Positions 1 through 8,517 of a DNA stretch of 36,120 nucleotides are shown here, in pieces. The translations under genes and the position numbers were made by a program. The notes under the pieces were generated by a model. It searched no databases. It was not told where the DNA came from and saw nothing but the letters and a program-made list of their open reading frames with translations. Source of the DNA: an uncultured Eubacteriales bacterium (lineage in GTDB: Bacteria; Bacillota; Clostridia; Lachnospirales; Lachnospiraceae); assembly GCA_900315015.1 (NCBI GenBank), contig OMXJ01000031.1, positions 1 to 36,120 of the forward strand, given 5' to 3'. How positions within the stretch are numbered: position 1 is the stretch's first letter; each line of letters begins with the position of its first letter.

Positions 1-150
1 AGATTCTGAATGTTTCCATTCGATTTGTTCATTGCTGAACGAAATTTATTTGGAATTTTCAAGGTTGTTTCATTATTAAGTTATCAATGTTCGTTTTTTG
101 CTTGCTGTCTTTTTTGCGACAGCCTATATATTTTAACACATCTCTTTTTG

Positions 151-304
151 TTTGTCAAGCACTTTTTTATTTTTTTCAATGCTTGTTTTTCAAACAATTG
201 ATGTATTTTAATATACGCTTTTTCAGTGCTTTGATGTTTTTTCATTGCCCTGACAGCGAAAAAGATTATAACGCAATCATTTCTCTTTGTCAAGCACTTT
301 TTTA
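151..304. repeat. 19-nt direct repeat, two copies 135 bp apart
   Basis: TTTGTCAAGCACTTTTTTA occurs identically at 151-169 and 286-304, each preceded by a T/C-rich stretch with TCTCT. The sequence between the copies is AT-rich and non-coding. The role is unknown; it could be a dispersed intergenic repeat of the lineage. Confidence 0.7.
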
Positions 305-411
305 AATATTTTTAAAATTTTTTTCTCAAAAGCTCCAATCCCCTTATTTTCAGCCAATTACCCATATCATTATACATTTTAAACAAGTAGAATCAAAAAT
401 TTTCTGCACCA

Positions 412-433
412 CCTCTGATAGCGTGTTCAGAGG
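412..433 (-). terminator. Weak hairpin downstream of hipA
   Basis: CCTCTGA (412-418) and TCAGAGG (427-433) form a 7-bp stem with an 8-nt loop, 12 nt after the hipA stop. The following U-tract on the minus strand is interrupted and displaced, so terminator function is uncertain. Confidence 0.35.
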
Positions 434-444
434 GGTTTATGTTT

Positions 445-1959
445 TTAATGCTCAGAATTTCCGCTCGGTTTCTTTTGAGAAATAGTCTGCTTTTCAATTT
501 CGGCAGAGGCTTTCGCAAACGAGCTTTCCGCAACATGAAAGTATTCAGCGACTTTTGAAATCGTTGAAGGGGACGGAACTGTTTCATCTTTAAGTTTTGC
601 TTCACTTTTCATTCTTTTAAGATGAAACTGTCTTTGTTCACTTGTAATACCTTTAAGCTTTGTTCCTCTTATTTCTTCAAGAACAAGGGCAATATCCATT
701 GTTCGGTTTTCACTTATATTCGCTTTTTCAGCGTATTTTACCCAATCTGATACAACGGCTTTGATTTTATCAATGGTTTCCTTGCAGAAGCTTTCTTCAA
801 TTCCCATTTTCTTGCCGCAAGTTATCATATCTATATCTGTGATTTCTGAAGACTTACCATTGATTGTCATTTGATGCTTAGAAATCCATTCGTTATCAGG
901 GTTGTATGCAAAAGTGATGTCGTATGCAGGAGATATATGCCACTCACCTTTTTTATTCATCAGAAACGAGAAGTTTTTAACATGGTCGTCACAATTCACA
1001 CCTTCAACCGCAAACACCATTCTGCGATACATTTCTTCCACTTCACGTTGAGTAACACCTATCCTTCTGGCATATTCAGTATACATTTCATAAGAGCAGA
1101 CACAAGGCGTGTTATAATCAAGATGCGCAAGTCCCGCCAATGTAACCATGTGCAGTTTAGCGCCGTTTTCACGGTCAAATCTCTTTGTCATAAAATGACA
1201 TAGACCGTCTTTTTCGAGCAAACGACAATCACTCATGTTTATGCCTGCATCTTTAGCCATAAGATAATACGCATATTCTATGTTTGTGTATTGCTTGCCG
1301 TCATTAACGTTATGGTCTCCGTTTTTGCTTACTCCGTCAAATTTAATAAGCCAGTAATCAAAGTCAGAACCATTCTGTAATTGACCTGAACGTATTTCTC
1401 CTGTCTTTTCGTTATGTGCAATAACAGCTTTTGCTCTTGCACCGCCCGCTGAAGAGCCAATTTCTATAAGCTGTGCAATACTCGCTCTTTTGTCAGATAA
1501 TGTAACGTTTTTCTTACCTTCAAGAATACTTGATGCAAGTTTTACCATTTCAGTAACATCTAAGTCTTTTTCGACAGAAGCAGGGCTGCTTGCAGGACGG
1601 TATTCCAATGCCCCCATACCCCTATTGCCTGTGTAGCATAATCTTTCAATTACCGTAAAAGAGTCTTTAGCTCTTCCTTGTGCCGCAAGCCATGCATCAA
1701 TAATCTGATTGCCGAATTTATCAGGCAGAGAGTCAGCAAATACGCCTGCTGTCCCCTTAAAAGCGGGAACATCTGCCAAATCATTAAAAGCATATACGTT
1801 TTCCGACAAAGGCATCATTATCGGAGATATTTCGATGCCGCTTCTCAGAAAGTCTCTGTCATATTCAAACTGAACTAACTTTGAGCCTTCTGGCTGATGT
1901 AAATAGCCTACCTTTGAACCCCAAAGCCACACTTCTGCTGTTGTAATAGGTTTGCTCAT
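445..1959 (-). CDS. hipA: HipA-family serine/threonine kinase toxin
   Basis: This is a HipA-type kinase of a type II toxin-antitoxin system. The N-terminal HipA couple region carries VFADSLPDKFGNQ (about 73-85). The kinase core has a glycine-rich loop GSSAGGARAKA (168-178), the catalytic motif NCDDHVKN (322-329), and the metal-binding SPAYD (343-347). HipA enzymes phosphorylate a translation factor or tRNA synthetase, in E. coli GltX; the target here cannot be read from sequence. The start codon overlaps the antitoxin stop by 4 nt, so the pair is translationally coupled. At 504 aa it is about 60 residues longer than common HipA proteins. The extra C-terminal tail is Ser/Lys/Glu-rich and contains SSFAKASAE, which looks like translated repeat DNA. 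The catalytic residues look intact. Confidence 0.88.
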   Translation of the reverse strand: MSKPITTAEVWLWGSKVGYLHQPEGSKLVQFEYDRDFLRSGIEISPIMMPLSENVYAFNDLADVPAFKGTAGVFADSLPDKFGNQIIDAWLAAQGRAKDSFTVIERLCYTGNRGMGALEYRPASSPASVEKDLDVTEMVKLASSILEGKKNVTLSDKRASIAQLIEIGSSAGGARAKAVIAHNEKTGEIRSGQLQNGSDFDYWLIKFDGVSKNGDHNVNDGKQYTNIEYAYYLMAKDAGINMSDCRLLEKDGLCHFMTKRFDRENGAKLHMVTLAGLAHLDYNTPCVCSYEMYTEYARRIGVTQREVEEMYRRMVFAVEGVNCDDHVKNFSFLMNKKGEWHISPAYDITFAYNPDNEWISKHQMTINGKSSEITDIDMITCGKKMGIEESFCKETIDKIKAVVSDWVKYAEKANISENRTMDIALVLEEIRGTKLKGITSEQRQFHLKRMKSEAKLKDETVPSPSTISKVAEYFHVAESSFAKASAEIEKQTISQKKPSGNSEH

Positions 1960-2294
1960 TGTTCATCGCCCCATTTCCACTCGTTGTTTAATCTTTCTTT
2001 TTTGATTGCTCTCTTAGGAAGAACACCGTTGTTGGCAAAGTAGGAAGGTCTTCTTGTATAATCTGGTATGATGTTTTCAAGATTGTGTTCCAATCCTACT
2101 CCATGAAGAAGTTTGATAAATGTGAGCATTCCTACTTCTTCACCTTTTTCAAAGCGGGAAATAGTTCTCAATCCGACACCTGTTTTCTTTGCCAGTTCTC
2201 TTTGCGTGATGCGAGCAGCTACCCTGTGCTGCTTAAAACGTGCAGCAAGCTCTTTCGTAGTCGCATTGCAGTCCAGATTGTTTGTAATCAACAT
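1956..2294 (-). CDS. hipB: HipB-like helix-turn-helix antitoxin
   Basis: A 112-aa protein with an XRE/Cro-type HTH at about residues 19-75 (RVAARITQRELAKKTGVGLR, then a recognition-helix stretch ISRFEKGE). The position directly upstream of hipA with an ATGA overlap identifies it as the cognate antitoxin and autorepressor. The ATG is preceded by AAGGTGAT at good spacing. The C-terminal ~35 residues (RRPSYFANN...) are basic and probably form the toxin-binding or flexible tail; that part is inference from HipB family layout. A perfect palindrome lies just upstream at the predicted transcription start. Confidence 0.85.
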   Translation of the reverse strand: MLITNNLDCNATTKELAARFKQHRVAARITQRELAKKTGVGLRTISRFEKGEEVGMLTFIKLLHGVGLEHNLENIIPDYTRRPSYFANNGVLPKRAIKKERLNNEWKWGDEQ

Positions 2295-2318
2295 AATATC
2301 ACCTTCTTTCGAGTATCA

Positions 2319-2375
2319 TAAAGTGCAAGACATTGCACTTTAATTATATTATATCTTAGTGAAGAAAAAAATCAA
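2319..2375 (-). promoter_or_regulatory. hipBA promoter and palindromic operator
   Basis: On the minus strand, TTGATT (2370-2375), a 16-bp spacer and TATAAT (2348-2353) form a sigma-A-type promoter. The perfect inverted repeat TAAAGTGCAA-GACA-TTGCACTTTA (2319-2342) covers the expected start of transcription. This fits autorepression by the HipB-like protein alone or with HipA. Confidence 0.75.
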
Positions 2376-2450
2376 GCAATTGCATTAAAATATCCATAAA
2401 TGAATTCTAATTATTATTAGAGGATAATAAAACGCTAAAAATATACTCAA

Positions 2451-2948
2451 TCATACATTATAGTTTTCTCTATAATAGGTTCTTTTATTTTCTATCATTT
2501 TATATTTTCTGAGCTTTACTTTCTTATATCTGATTTCACATTTTTTCTTATATACACTAATACCATAGCACATGATATAGTCAAATGGAATAACGCTCCT
2601 AAAGTAGTAATTACTCTGGCTGGTATCATTTAAAGCCTCCAGAGCCTTACCTCTAGCTTCCCATCCAAAATCTGCACTATATACCTTGATATAAACTACT
2701 CTATCATTTCTTTTATCTGGTACAACAATGTCTACATCAAATACACCATGCTCATGGCTCTCATCAAATACCATGCCATTTCTATAGATTAATTTCTTAA
2801 TGTGCTCATGATACGGCACCTTCTCGCCGCTTTTCCATAACTCAAAGCGGCTAAGATAACGTTCTATTAGCTTAGCCGCTTTTTTTGGATGTCCATCAAG
2901 AAATTCTTCGTATAGCCCCTTAAATTCCTTGTCAGTTACTTCAATCAT
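2451..2948 (-). CDS. Conserved-looking hypothetical protein, 165 aa
   Basis: I do not recognise the family. It has no signal peptide or membrane segment. It is charged, with a basic C-terminus rich in K/R/Y. The middle segment FDVDIVVPDKRNDRVVYIKV (about 70-89) reads like a beta-hairpin with acidic and lysine residues. This loosely recalls a PD-(D/E)XK nuclease core, but the second acidic residue of that motif is replaced by Ile (IKV), so I do not assign nuclease function. Its ATG lies inside the last codons of the DUF4236 gene (8-nt overlap), so it is translationally coupled as the last gene of the operon starting near 6.9 kb. Confidence 0.7.
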   Translation of the reverse strand: MIEVTDKEFKGLYEEFLDGHPKKAAKLIERYLSRFELWKSGEKVPYHEHIKKLIYRNGMVFDESHEHGVFDVDIVVPDKRNDRVVYIKVYSADFGWEARGKALEALNDTSQSNYYFRSVIPFDYIMCYGISVYKKKCEIRYKKVKLRKYKMIENKRTYYRENYNV

Positions 2949-3912
2949 CTAATGGCCTAAATCCTTTTGTTTTTGAATACTTCATTTCACAACCAATATT
3001 TTCAAGGCAGTCTGATGGATCTACCTTCTCGAAGTTAATTCCATAAAGACTGCTTCTGCTTATTCTTGCCTTTACTATGCAAACGTCCTCTTCATTTCCT
3101 GTTGCAGTATTAAGTACCTTATCAAGTGCATAAACATTAACAACATCTATAGGAAGCATTGAAAAGGTATCTCTTGCAACTCTTAAAACACAGCTGCAGA
3201 CATAATCCTTAATAAGCTCATTTCTCTTACCTGCTGCCATCTTTTTAACAACTATCTGTCCCCCCGCATTTATGTCAAGTTCTTCTTCAGGAACTACCTC
3301 TTCAGACTTTACATGAAATTCTACTGCAATCTCACCCTCATTCTGATCTTCGCCTACTTCAAATTCACTTCCATATTCAAGAAGATCGTCAAATGGCTGC
3401 ATTTCTCCTATTACATAAAGATAGCTGTCAATATCTCCATTCATCACGCTTTCCTTTAATTCAAGCATGTCTTTTCCTGAAACATTGTCCCAGTCTATTA
3501 CAGGATCTGCTGTCTTATGTACGCTGACAATGTCCTCCATAGACTGAACATATGCCTCATACTCCTGCATATCTTCATTATTCTCAGAAGCCAAGCTCTC
3601 TGCACCCTTTCTACGAGCATTATACTCCTCTAATGAAATACTTCCATTATTCTGCTTTTCTTCTTTCTTTGAAGTCTTTGCCTTCTTCTTTTCTTCCTTT
3701 TCCTTAGTCTTATCTACAAGCTTCTTTACATTAGCAGTTTTTCTATAATAAACGCCTGTTCCTGGAATTCCCACAGAGCCCGTGACCTTGCCATTAGCAC
3801 CCACAGTAGCTCTCATTCCAGTCTTTCCAAAGGAAAGGCTAGGTCCTGACTTACTTAAATTAAGCTTCACTCCTTTAAACAGCTTAATGCTTTTTCTGAA
3901 AACAAGTCCCAT
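2941..3912 (-). CDS. DUF4236 domain protein
   Basis: The first ~55 residues match the DUF4236 pattern: GLVFRKSIKLFKGVKLNLSK followed by GPSLSFGKTG and GIPGTGVYYRK, a short glycine-rich beta domain of unknown function. It continues into a highly charged, probably disordered or coiled linker of Lys and Glu (about 62-125). An acidic C-terminal half follows with no recognised domain, containing VVKKMAAGKRNELIKDYVCS. No signal peptide is seen. It is preceded by AAGGATAT and lies 16 nt after the metallopeptidase gene, in one operon with it. DUF4236 domains often begin proteins of mixed architecture, so its partner role here is open. Confidence 0.8.
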   Translation of the reverse strand: MGLVFRKSIKLFKGVKLNLSKSGPSLSFGKTGMRATVGANGKVTGSVGIPGTGVYYRKTANVKKLVDKTKEKEEKKKAKTSKKEEKQNNGSISLEEYNARRKGAESLASENNEDMQEYEAYVQSMEDIVSVHKTADPVIDWDNVSGKDMLELKESVMNGDIDSYLYVIGEMQPFDDLLEYGSEFEVGEDQNEGEIAVEFHVKSEEVVPEEELDINAGGQIVVKKMAAGKRNELIKDYVCSCVLRVARDTFSMLPIDVVNVYALDKVLNTATGNEEDVCIVKARISRSSLYGINFEKVDPSDCLENIGCEMKYSKTKGFRPLDD

Positions 3913-3928
3913 TTATATATCCTTCTTT

Positions 3929-5080
3929 CTATTTAATATGTTCACTTTTGTTCAAGCCCCAATCATCTACCAGCTTGCATTCATTCACCCAGCCGATATA
4001 GTAGGCATCTATAACCGTTAATTCATTCGAGATCCTATCATATTCACACTCACCTGTATACTGATTATATACAGTGTACATGATATCATTATTATCATAC
4101 TCAGCTATAAAATCGACAAAATCCGAATCAGATTCAATACCCCAATCCTCCATATATAAATCAGGCGCTCCAAAGGTATGAAGCATCTCATGGGCAAAAG
4201 CTGATGGTGTTTCTTCATATCCCTCGCAGTTCATGAGCATTGCACAATACTCATAATCACGGCTCATTCCATCATAATAGTTCCTGGTATAGGAAGTAGT
4301 CATATTTGTACTGTCAGTATTAAGGAAAAGAATATATATGATATTCTCGGTTTCATATTTGCTCTTTATCTCTTCTGCATTGACATTTTCATCAATAAAG
4401 TCAAAAACCTCAGAATCCACATCATAATCCATATAATTAGTCATATCTGTCTCAAGATATCCTCTATAACACAGACCCTTAGCCTCATCAAAGTCATAGA
4501 TAAAGTTCAGCTCATGTCCCCATCTTTTAGCCTGGGAAGAAAGCCAGTCGCAGGCATATTCTAGATAATACTGTCCTCTTTCTAAAAGCTCTGTATCACC
4601 TTTTGAGTCTCCCCATTTATTATTATAGTCATCTGCAACAATTGATACTATAACAACATTTCCTTCCGGGAACACTGCTGAGCCCTGCCCTGCTCTTTCA
4701 TTTTCTCTTGCCTCACCGTCCTGCTTATTTTGATCACCGCTCTTATTTTCATCTTTGTTTAATGGATTATCTAAAGCATCCTGCTTTGATGAGTCGCCAT
4801 CATGCTCTATCTTATCATTTCCTGATACCTTAGTGGTGGTCTGTACATCAACGCTCTGAGAGCTACTAATAACTTTCTCATCGCTGCTTTGCACTGTAGT
4901 GACATTCTGATTATCACCGTCTGCACTTTTACCTGGATTTTGCTCCTTATTTTCTTTAACTGCAATATAGTTTTGCCTCATCATAAACAAAGTTTCTACA
5001 CTTAGGCTTAAATATATTGCAATTACTATAATTCCTAAAATACTGATCAGTACTGCAAATAAACGATCTTTATTTCTCAT
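3929..5080 (-). CDS. Membrane-anchored metzincin-like metallopeptidase
   Basis: One N-terminal membrane segment (about 7-28) is followed by a Ser/Lys/Asp-rich low-complexity spacer to about residue 130, then a globular domain outside the membrane. The zinc motif HEMLHTFGAPD (297-307) fits HEXXHXXGXXD, with His297, Glu298, His301 and a third ligand at Asp307. A downstream NDIMYT may supply the Met-turn typical of metzincins. The predicted role is a cell-surface zinc protease; the substrate is unknown. It is preceded by a GAGGA ribosome binding site, 18 nt after the FIST-GGDEF gene, and followed closely by the DUF4236 gene. A link between c-di-GMP signalling and surface proteolysis is inference from this layout. 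Confidence 0.78.
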   Translation of the reverse strand: MRNKDRLFAVLISILGIIVIAIYLSLSVETLFMMRQNYIAVKENKEQNPGKSADGDNQNVTTVQSSDEKVISSSQSVDVQTTTKVSGNDKIEHDGDSSKQDALDNPLNKDENKSGDQNKQDGEARENERAGQGSAVFPEGNVVIVSIVADDYNNKWGDSKGDTELLERGQYYLEYACDWLSSQAKRWGHELNFIYDFDEAKGLCYRGYLETDMTNYMDYDVDSEVFDFIDENVNAEEIKSKYETENIIYILFLNTDSTNMTTSYTRNYYDGMSRDYEYCAMLMNCEGYEETPSAFAHEMLHTFGAPDLYMEDWGIESDSDFVDFIAEYDNNDIMYTVYNQYTGECEYDRISNELTVIDAYYIGWVNECKLVDDWGLNKSEHIK

Positions 5081-5098
5081 TTTTTCCTCAACAAATAG

Positions 5099-6856
5099 TT
5101 ATCTTATCGCAACACAGTTCCTTCCATTATTCTTTGCATCATATAATGCTTTATCAACTCTAGTAAAGAGGGATTCGGTCGTATCATCCTTTTTTACAGA
5201 GGTTATTCCTATACTGATAGTAACATGTCCAACAAGACCAAAACTAGTCTCTGCCACCCTTCTTCTAATTCTTTCTGCTGCTATTTTCGCATTTGCAGAT
5301 GTAGTATCTGGAACTATGATTATAAATTCTTCACCGCCCCAGCGTCCTATAGTATCTCCTGTTCTCATTGTCGACATTATGCACTTTGTAAGCTCTTTAA
5401 GAACCATATCTCCCATATCATGTCCATAGGTATCATTAACGTTCTTAAAATAGTCAATATCGATCATCATAAGAGTAAGACGCTCATCTCTTCTTCTCTT
5501 ACTTAACTCATAAGAAATAAGGCCATCGAGCTTTCTTCTATTAAATATTCCTGTCAGCTGATCTCTTTCAGCAAGCTTATTCAGCTTTTCAATCTTTTCA
5601 TCAAGCTCGCTTGTTGTGGCCTCAAGGAAGGTAACAAGTCTCTCCCATATTGGAATTGAAGAATAATCTTCGCTTTCAACCTCTAAGTCACTTACCTTGA
5701 CAGGCTCGTAATCGCTTGGAATAGCTCCTTCTCTCATTCCAACTGCAACAAGAGTACTATTTAATATTCCTCCTCCATCAGAGGACTTATATATTTCTCC
5801 ATAGCCGCAGCCTGTAAGAGTTTCAGGATTTACTGCCTTATAATAATTAAATTCCTTATCTGCATTCTCATTTCCCATAAAAACCCTGCGGTTCATGCAG
5901 GCATAAAGCATAATTGCTTCCGGCTTGAATTTTGACATTTCATTTGCGTAAAAAAGAGTTTTCTTCAAAAGGTATCTAGGCTTTGAATAAGAAAGCATCA
6001 ACTTTGAATTCTTCTCTATCGTCATCGAAAACTGCAGTCTTCCATCACTAGTATAATCAAGAGGCACTCTTCCTAGCCTCATATTTCCATTCTTCATAAG
6101 CAGTGGAAAGGCACATACATTTTCAAAAAAATACTCATCAGGAACAACATCAAGATACTTTTTATATATTGAAATTGCAGGCTGATCATCTATTGAGGTG
6201 ATAAAGCCTTCTTTTGCTATTCCGGTAACGGTCATTTCCTTTCCGAGAGCACGCCATCCTAAATTGCAATCAGTTCTTATGCTTAGCTCTTTTCCATAGA
6301 AACAAACCGCCATTATTCCTCTTGTATAGATCATGTCATCTATAAATATCTTTGATCTGTCATCGATCAGCACCTCAGAACCTGCCTGTGCGCCAAATAC
6401 GGGAATGTCAGGATAGTCCTTATTGATTCTCTCGATAAAATCCGTCGGATAAAGCCTAGCGCAAGAAGACATGACAAGTATGCCCCTCAAATCATCAATA
6501 AGACATAGGGACTGCGTAAAAAGTCTACCTGCAAAGGAGACGTCCATCGAATAACAGTCATATACACTTATTCTAAAACCGCTCTCCTTAAATAAAATCA
6601 CTGATATAACAGTATTTTTTTGAGTAATATTTTCTTTCTTTACAGGGCCTAGGGTAGTCATACCTATGACTCTGCATTCGGGAAGCTTAGATTTTACGTT
6701 ATTGAGCATTGCCTGAATGTAATTCTTATCACTGTTAGGCTCATAAATCTGCACAAGTCTAGCTGATGCGCTGTCATAACCTCTCATTCCGCGAATTTCC
6801 ATCAGTATACTGTCTAAACTGTGTTCCCCGGTAACCTCAAATGTCTTTTGAATCAT
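5099..6856 (-). CDS. FIST sensor-GGDEF diguanylate cyclase
   Basis: The N-terminal ~370 residues match FIST_N plus FIST_C, an intracellular sensor thought to bind small ligands such as amino acids. Recognisable pieces are CRVIGMTTLGPV and a later LMLYACMNRR-like segment. A short coiled coil (about 395-425) joins it to a C-terminal GGDEF domain. The active site is GGEEF (507-511), so c-di-GMP synthesis is expected. RTGD at 498-501 sits five residues before it, the usual spacing of an inhibitory I-site. No membrane segment is seen, so it is probably cytosolic. It is the first gene of a four-gene operon, with a GAGGAG ribosome binding site and a good promoter upstream. Confidence 0.88.
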   Translation of the reverse strand: MIQKTFEVTGEHSLDSILMEIRGMRGYDSASARLVQIYEPNSDKNYIQAMLNNVKSKLPECRVIGMTTLGPVKKENITQKNTVISVILFKESGFRISVYDCYSMDVSFAGRLFTQSLCLIDDLRGILVMSSCARLYPTDFIERINKDYPDIPVFGAQAGSEVLIDDRSKIFIDDMIYTRGIMAVCFYGKELSIRTDCNLGWRALGKEMTVTGIAKEGFITSIDDQPAISIYKKYLDVVPDEYFFENVCAFPLLMKNGNMRLGRVPLDYTSDGRLQFSMTIEKNSKLMLSYSKPRYLLKKTLFYANEMSKFKPEAIMLYACMNRRVFMGNENADKEFNYYKAVNPETLTGCGYGEIYKSSDGGGILNSTLVAVGMREGAIPSDYEPVKVSDLEVESEDYSSIPIWERLVTFLEATTSELDEKIEKLNKLAERDQLTGIFNRRKLDGLISYELSKRRRDERLTLMMIDIDYFKNVNDTYGHDMGDMVLKELTKCIMSTMRTGDTIGRWGGEEFIIIVPDTTSANAKIAAERIRRRVAETSFGLVGHVTISIGITSVKKDDTTESLFTRVDKALYDAKNNGRNCVAIR

Positions 6857-6926
6857 CAGAACTCCTCGCCTTTAGCAACGTGCCAAACAAATTATTTGAT
6901 AAAAATATAGATATAAATCAACCTTT

Positions 6927-6955
6927 ATTATAGCTTATTGTATTGAAACTTTCAA
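6927..6955 (-). promoter_or_regulatory. Promoter of the FIST-GGDEF operon
   Basis: TTGAAA (6950-6955), a 17-bp spacer and TATAAT (6927-6932) on the minus strand sit about 70 nt before the first gene. The -35 box is one arm of the near-perfect dyad TTGAAA-C-TTTCAA (6943-6955), which might be an operator. Confidence 0.7.
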
Positions 6956-6998
6956 GTCAAACATAGTATATTAATTATTTATACGAGACGTGGTTTTT

Positions 6999-7547
6999 TT
7001 ACGTCGCAATGCCCACAAACTGCTTCTCATAAAGTTTGAAATACTCTCCTCTTTTTTCGATAAGCTCATCATTAGCCCTACCAAAACGCTCACACTCATA
7101 ATCATCTTTATTATAGACCTTTACAACTCTCATTCCATTAACATTTTCCTGCACAACGGAATTTACTTTATCAAGTCTTTTTTGAACAAGCGCGTACTGA
7201 GGAATTGCCTTTCTAAGCACCGCCCAGATCACTATTACAAGCACAGGTAAAAGACATATTACCACCATACTAAAGCTTAAGTTCAGGCCTATGAGTGCTA
7301 AAAAGCCACCTATTAAAAACATTGGAGCCCTTACAAAGCCCTGAGCACCTGTTGAAGCCGTTGCTGCACAGGTCACGCCAAATGTCCCCCCTATAAGGGT
7401 AATTAAAAGCATCAGAGCACCGAACACGATAATCATATGCATTCTGGAATAATCTCCCCCGCCAAAGATTTCTATAAGTCTAAAAGCCATCTTTGATCCA
7501 GTTACCTGGTCATTAATATCCATCCCGGTTATATTTTTAGGTTTCAT
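6999..7547 (-). pseudogene. ABC exporter membrane-domain remnant
   Basis: A 182-aa fragment of a type IV (MsbA/LmrA-like) ABC exporter. It starts inside the membrane domain near GDYSRMHMIIVFGALML. It keeps the intracellular coupling-helix region VVQENVNGMRVVKVYNKDDY, then stops at FVGIAT. The start of the membrane domain is missing. So are the last helices and the whole nucleotide-binding domain, about 400 residues in all. No ATPase half is found nearby. It cannot transport by itself and is best read as a deletion remnant. A 16-bp tandem array begins 20 bp upstream of its start. Confidence 0.75.
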
Positions 7548-7566
7548 TACCTTGGTTTTCTTTTAC

Positions 7567-7678
7567 TTTGATTTTTTATTTCTTTGATTTTTTATTTCTT
7601 TGATTTTTTATTTCTTTGATTTTTTATTTCTTTGATTTTTTATTTCTTTAATTTTTTATTTCTTTGATCTTTAATTTC
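7567..7678. repeat. Seven-copy 16-bp tandem repeat
   Basis: The unit TTTGATTTTTTATTTC is repeated five times without change (7567-7646), then twice with substitutions (7647-7662 and 7663-7678). It is non-coding, between the PHP phosphatase gene and the ABC remnant. The strong A/T phasing could bend DNA, or the array may simply be slippage-prone. Confidence 0.92.
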
Positions 7679-7725
7679 TGATTTTCTATTACATTTTACA
7701 CTAGATTGCCTAAGTTTAGTAGATA

Positions 7726-8517
7726 TTAGTTTTTCGGGCCTAGGCCTGGAAGATAGTTCACAATTTCAAGATCATATCTAGACACATATTCAAGTGCATG
7801 CTCAGCAACATCTTTATTTGAGAGCAGCTCAGGATAATGCGCATCGCAGCCAATCATTACCTTATTACCAACTTCCTGTGCTATTCTAAAAAATCTGTCA
7901 CAAGGATAATGCCTTCCTCCAACTAATCCATTCATATTGAGTTCAATTGGATAATCAGCCTCTTTCATATATTCTAAAAGTCTTTTATACTCTTTATAAT
8001 ATAGCTCCTCATTATGCTCATCTTTATATGGATAATTTAAAAGATCAGGGTGACATAAATACTTATATTTTCCGCTCTTCATTCCTTCTATGCAAAGATT
8101 TATATATGTAAGAAGCTCTGAATCACCTACATTCGGATCTCCTGCCCAGCCGACAAGCCCCTTATCGTAACCGAAATTATGCTGTCCGAGTATAAGATAA
8201 TCAACAGGATAATCCGCATATAGCTTTTCCTGTCTTTCCATTAATGGAGGCAGATACTCAGCTTCAAAGCCGACGTAAATAGTAATATCCTTCTCATATT
8301 CCTTTCTAAGGGAAAGTATCGAATCAAAATAGTCATCCATTTGAGCGGGTGTCATTCTAAGACCTGCAACATAATCAGGATCTGGAAAATCCCATGGACA
8401 ATGATCCGAAAAACCAAGCACCTTCATTCCTGCCTTAATTGCTTCTTCCACATACTCCCTATCTGTTCCGGTTGCATGATTACAGCGTGTAGTATGTGTA
8501 TGATAATTTGCTAACAT
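7726..8517 (-). CDS. PHP-family phosphatase, histidinol-phosphatase-like
   Basis: A 263-aa PHP-domain metal-dependent phosphoesterase. The metal-binding motifs appear in family order: HTHTTRCNHA (6-15), GFSDHCP, GFEAEY, LGQHNF, HPDLLNYP and CDAHYP. This set and the length fit the HisK/HisJ-type histidinol-phosphate phosphatases of Firmicutes (last but one step of histidine synthesis). No other his gene is nearby, so the substrate is not proven; related PHP proteins act on other phosphoesters. No signal peptide is present. It is preceded by AAGGAAAT. Confidence 0.82.
   Translation of the reverse strand: MLANYHTHTTRCNHATGTDREYVEEAIKAGMKVLGFSDHCPWDFPDPDYVAGLRMTPAQMDDYFDSILSLRKEYEKDITIYVGFEAEYLPPLMERQEKLYADYPVDYLILGQHNFGYDKGLVGWAGDPNVGDSELLTYINLCIEGMKSGKYKYLCHPDLLNYPYKDEHNEELYYKEYKRLLEYMKEADYPIELNMNGLVGGRHYPCDRFFRIAQEVGNKVMIGCDAHYPELLSNKDVAEHALEYVSRYDLEIVNYLPGLGPKN

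Larger units (their letters stand above)
1..444. other. AT-rich spacer left of hipA, no gene seen
   Basis: No credible coding region is visible; the short frames here are T-rich and lack ribosome binding sites. The stretch contains a 19-nt direct repeat (separate entry) and, next to hipA, a weak hairpin that may end the hipBA transcript. Confidence 0.6.

Noticed and set aside
2451-2948. Calling the 165-aa protein a restriction-type nuclease
   Set aside because: The central motif lacks a required acidic residue and there is no methylase or other supporting neighbour.
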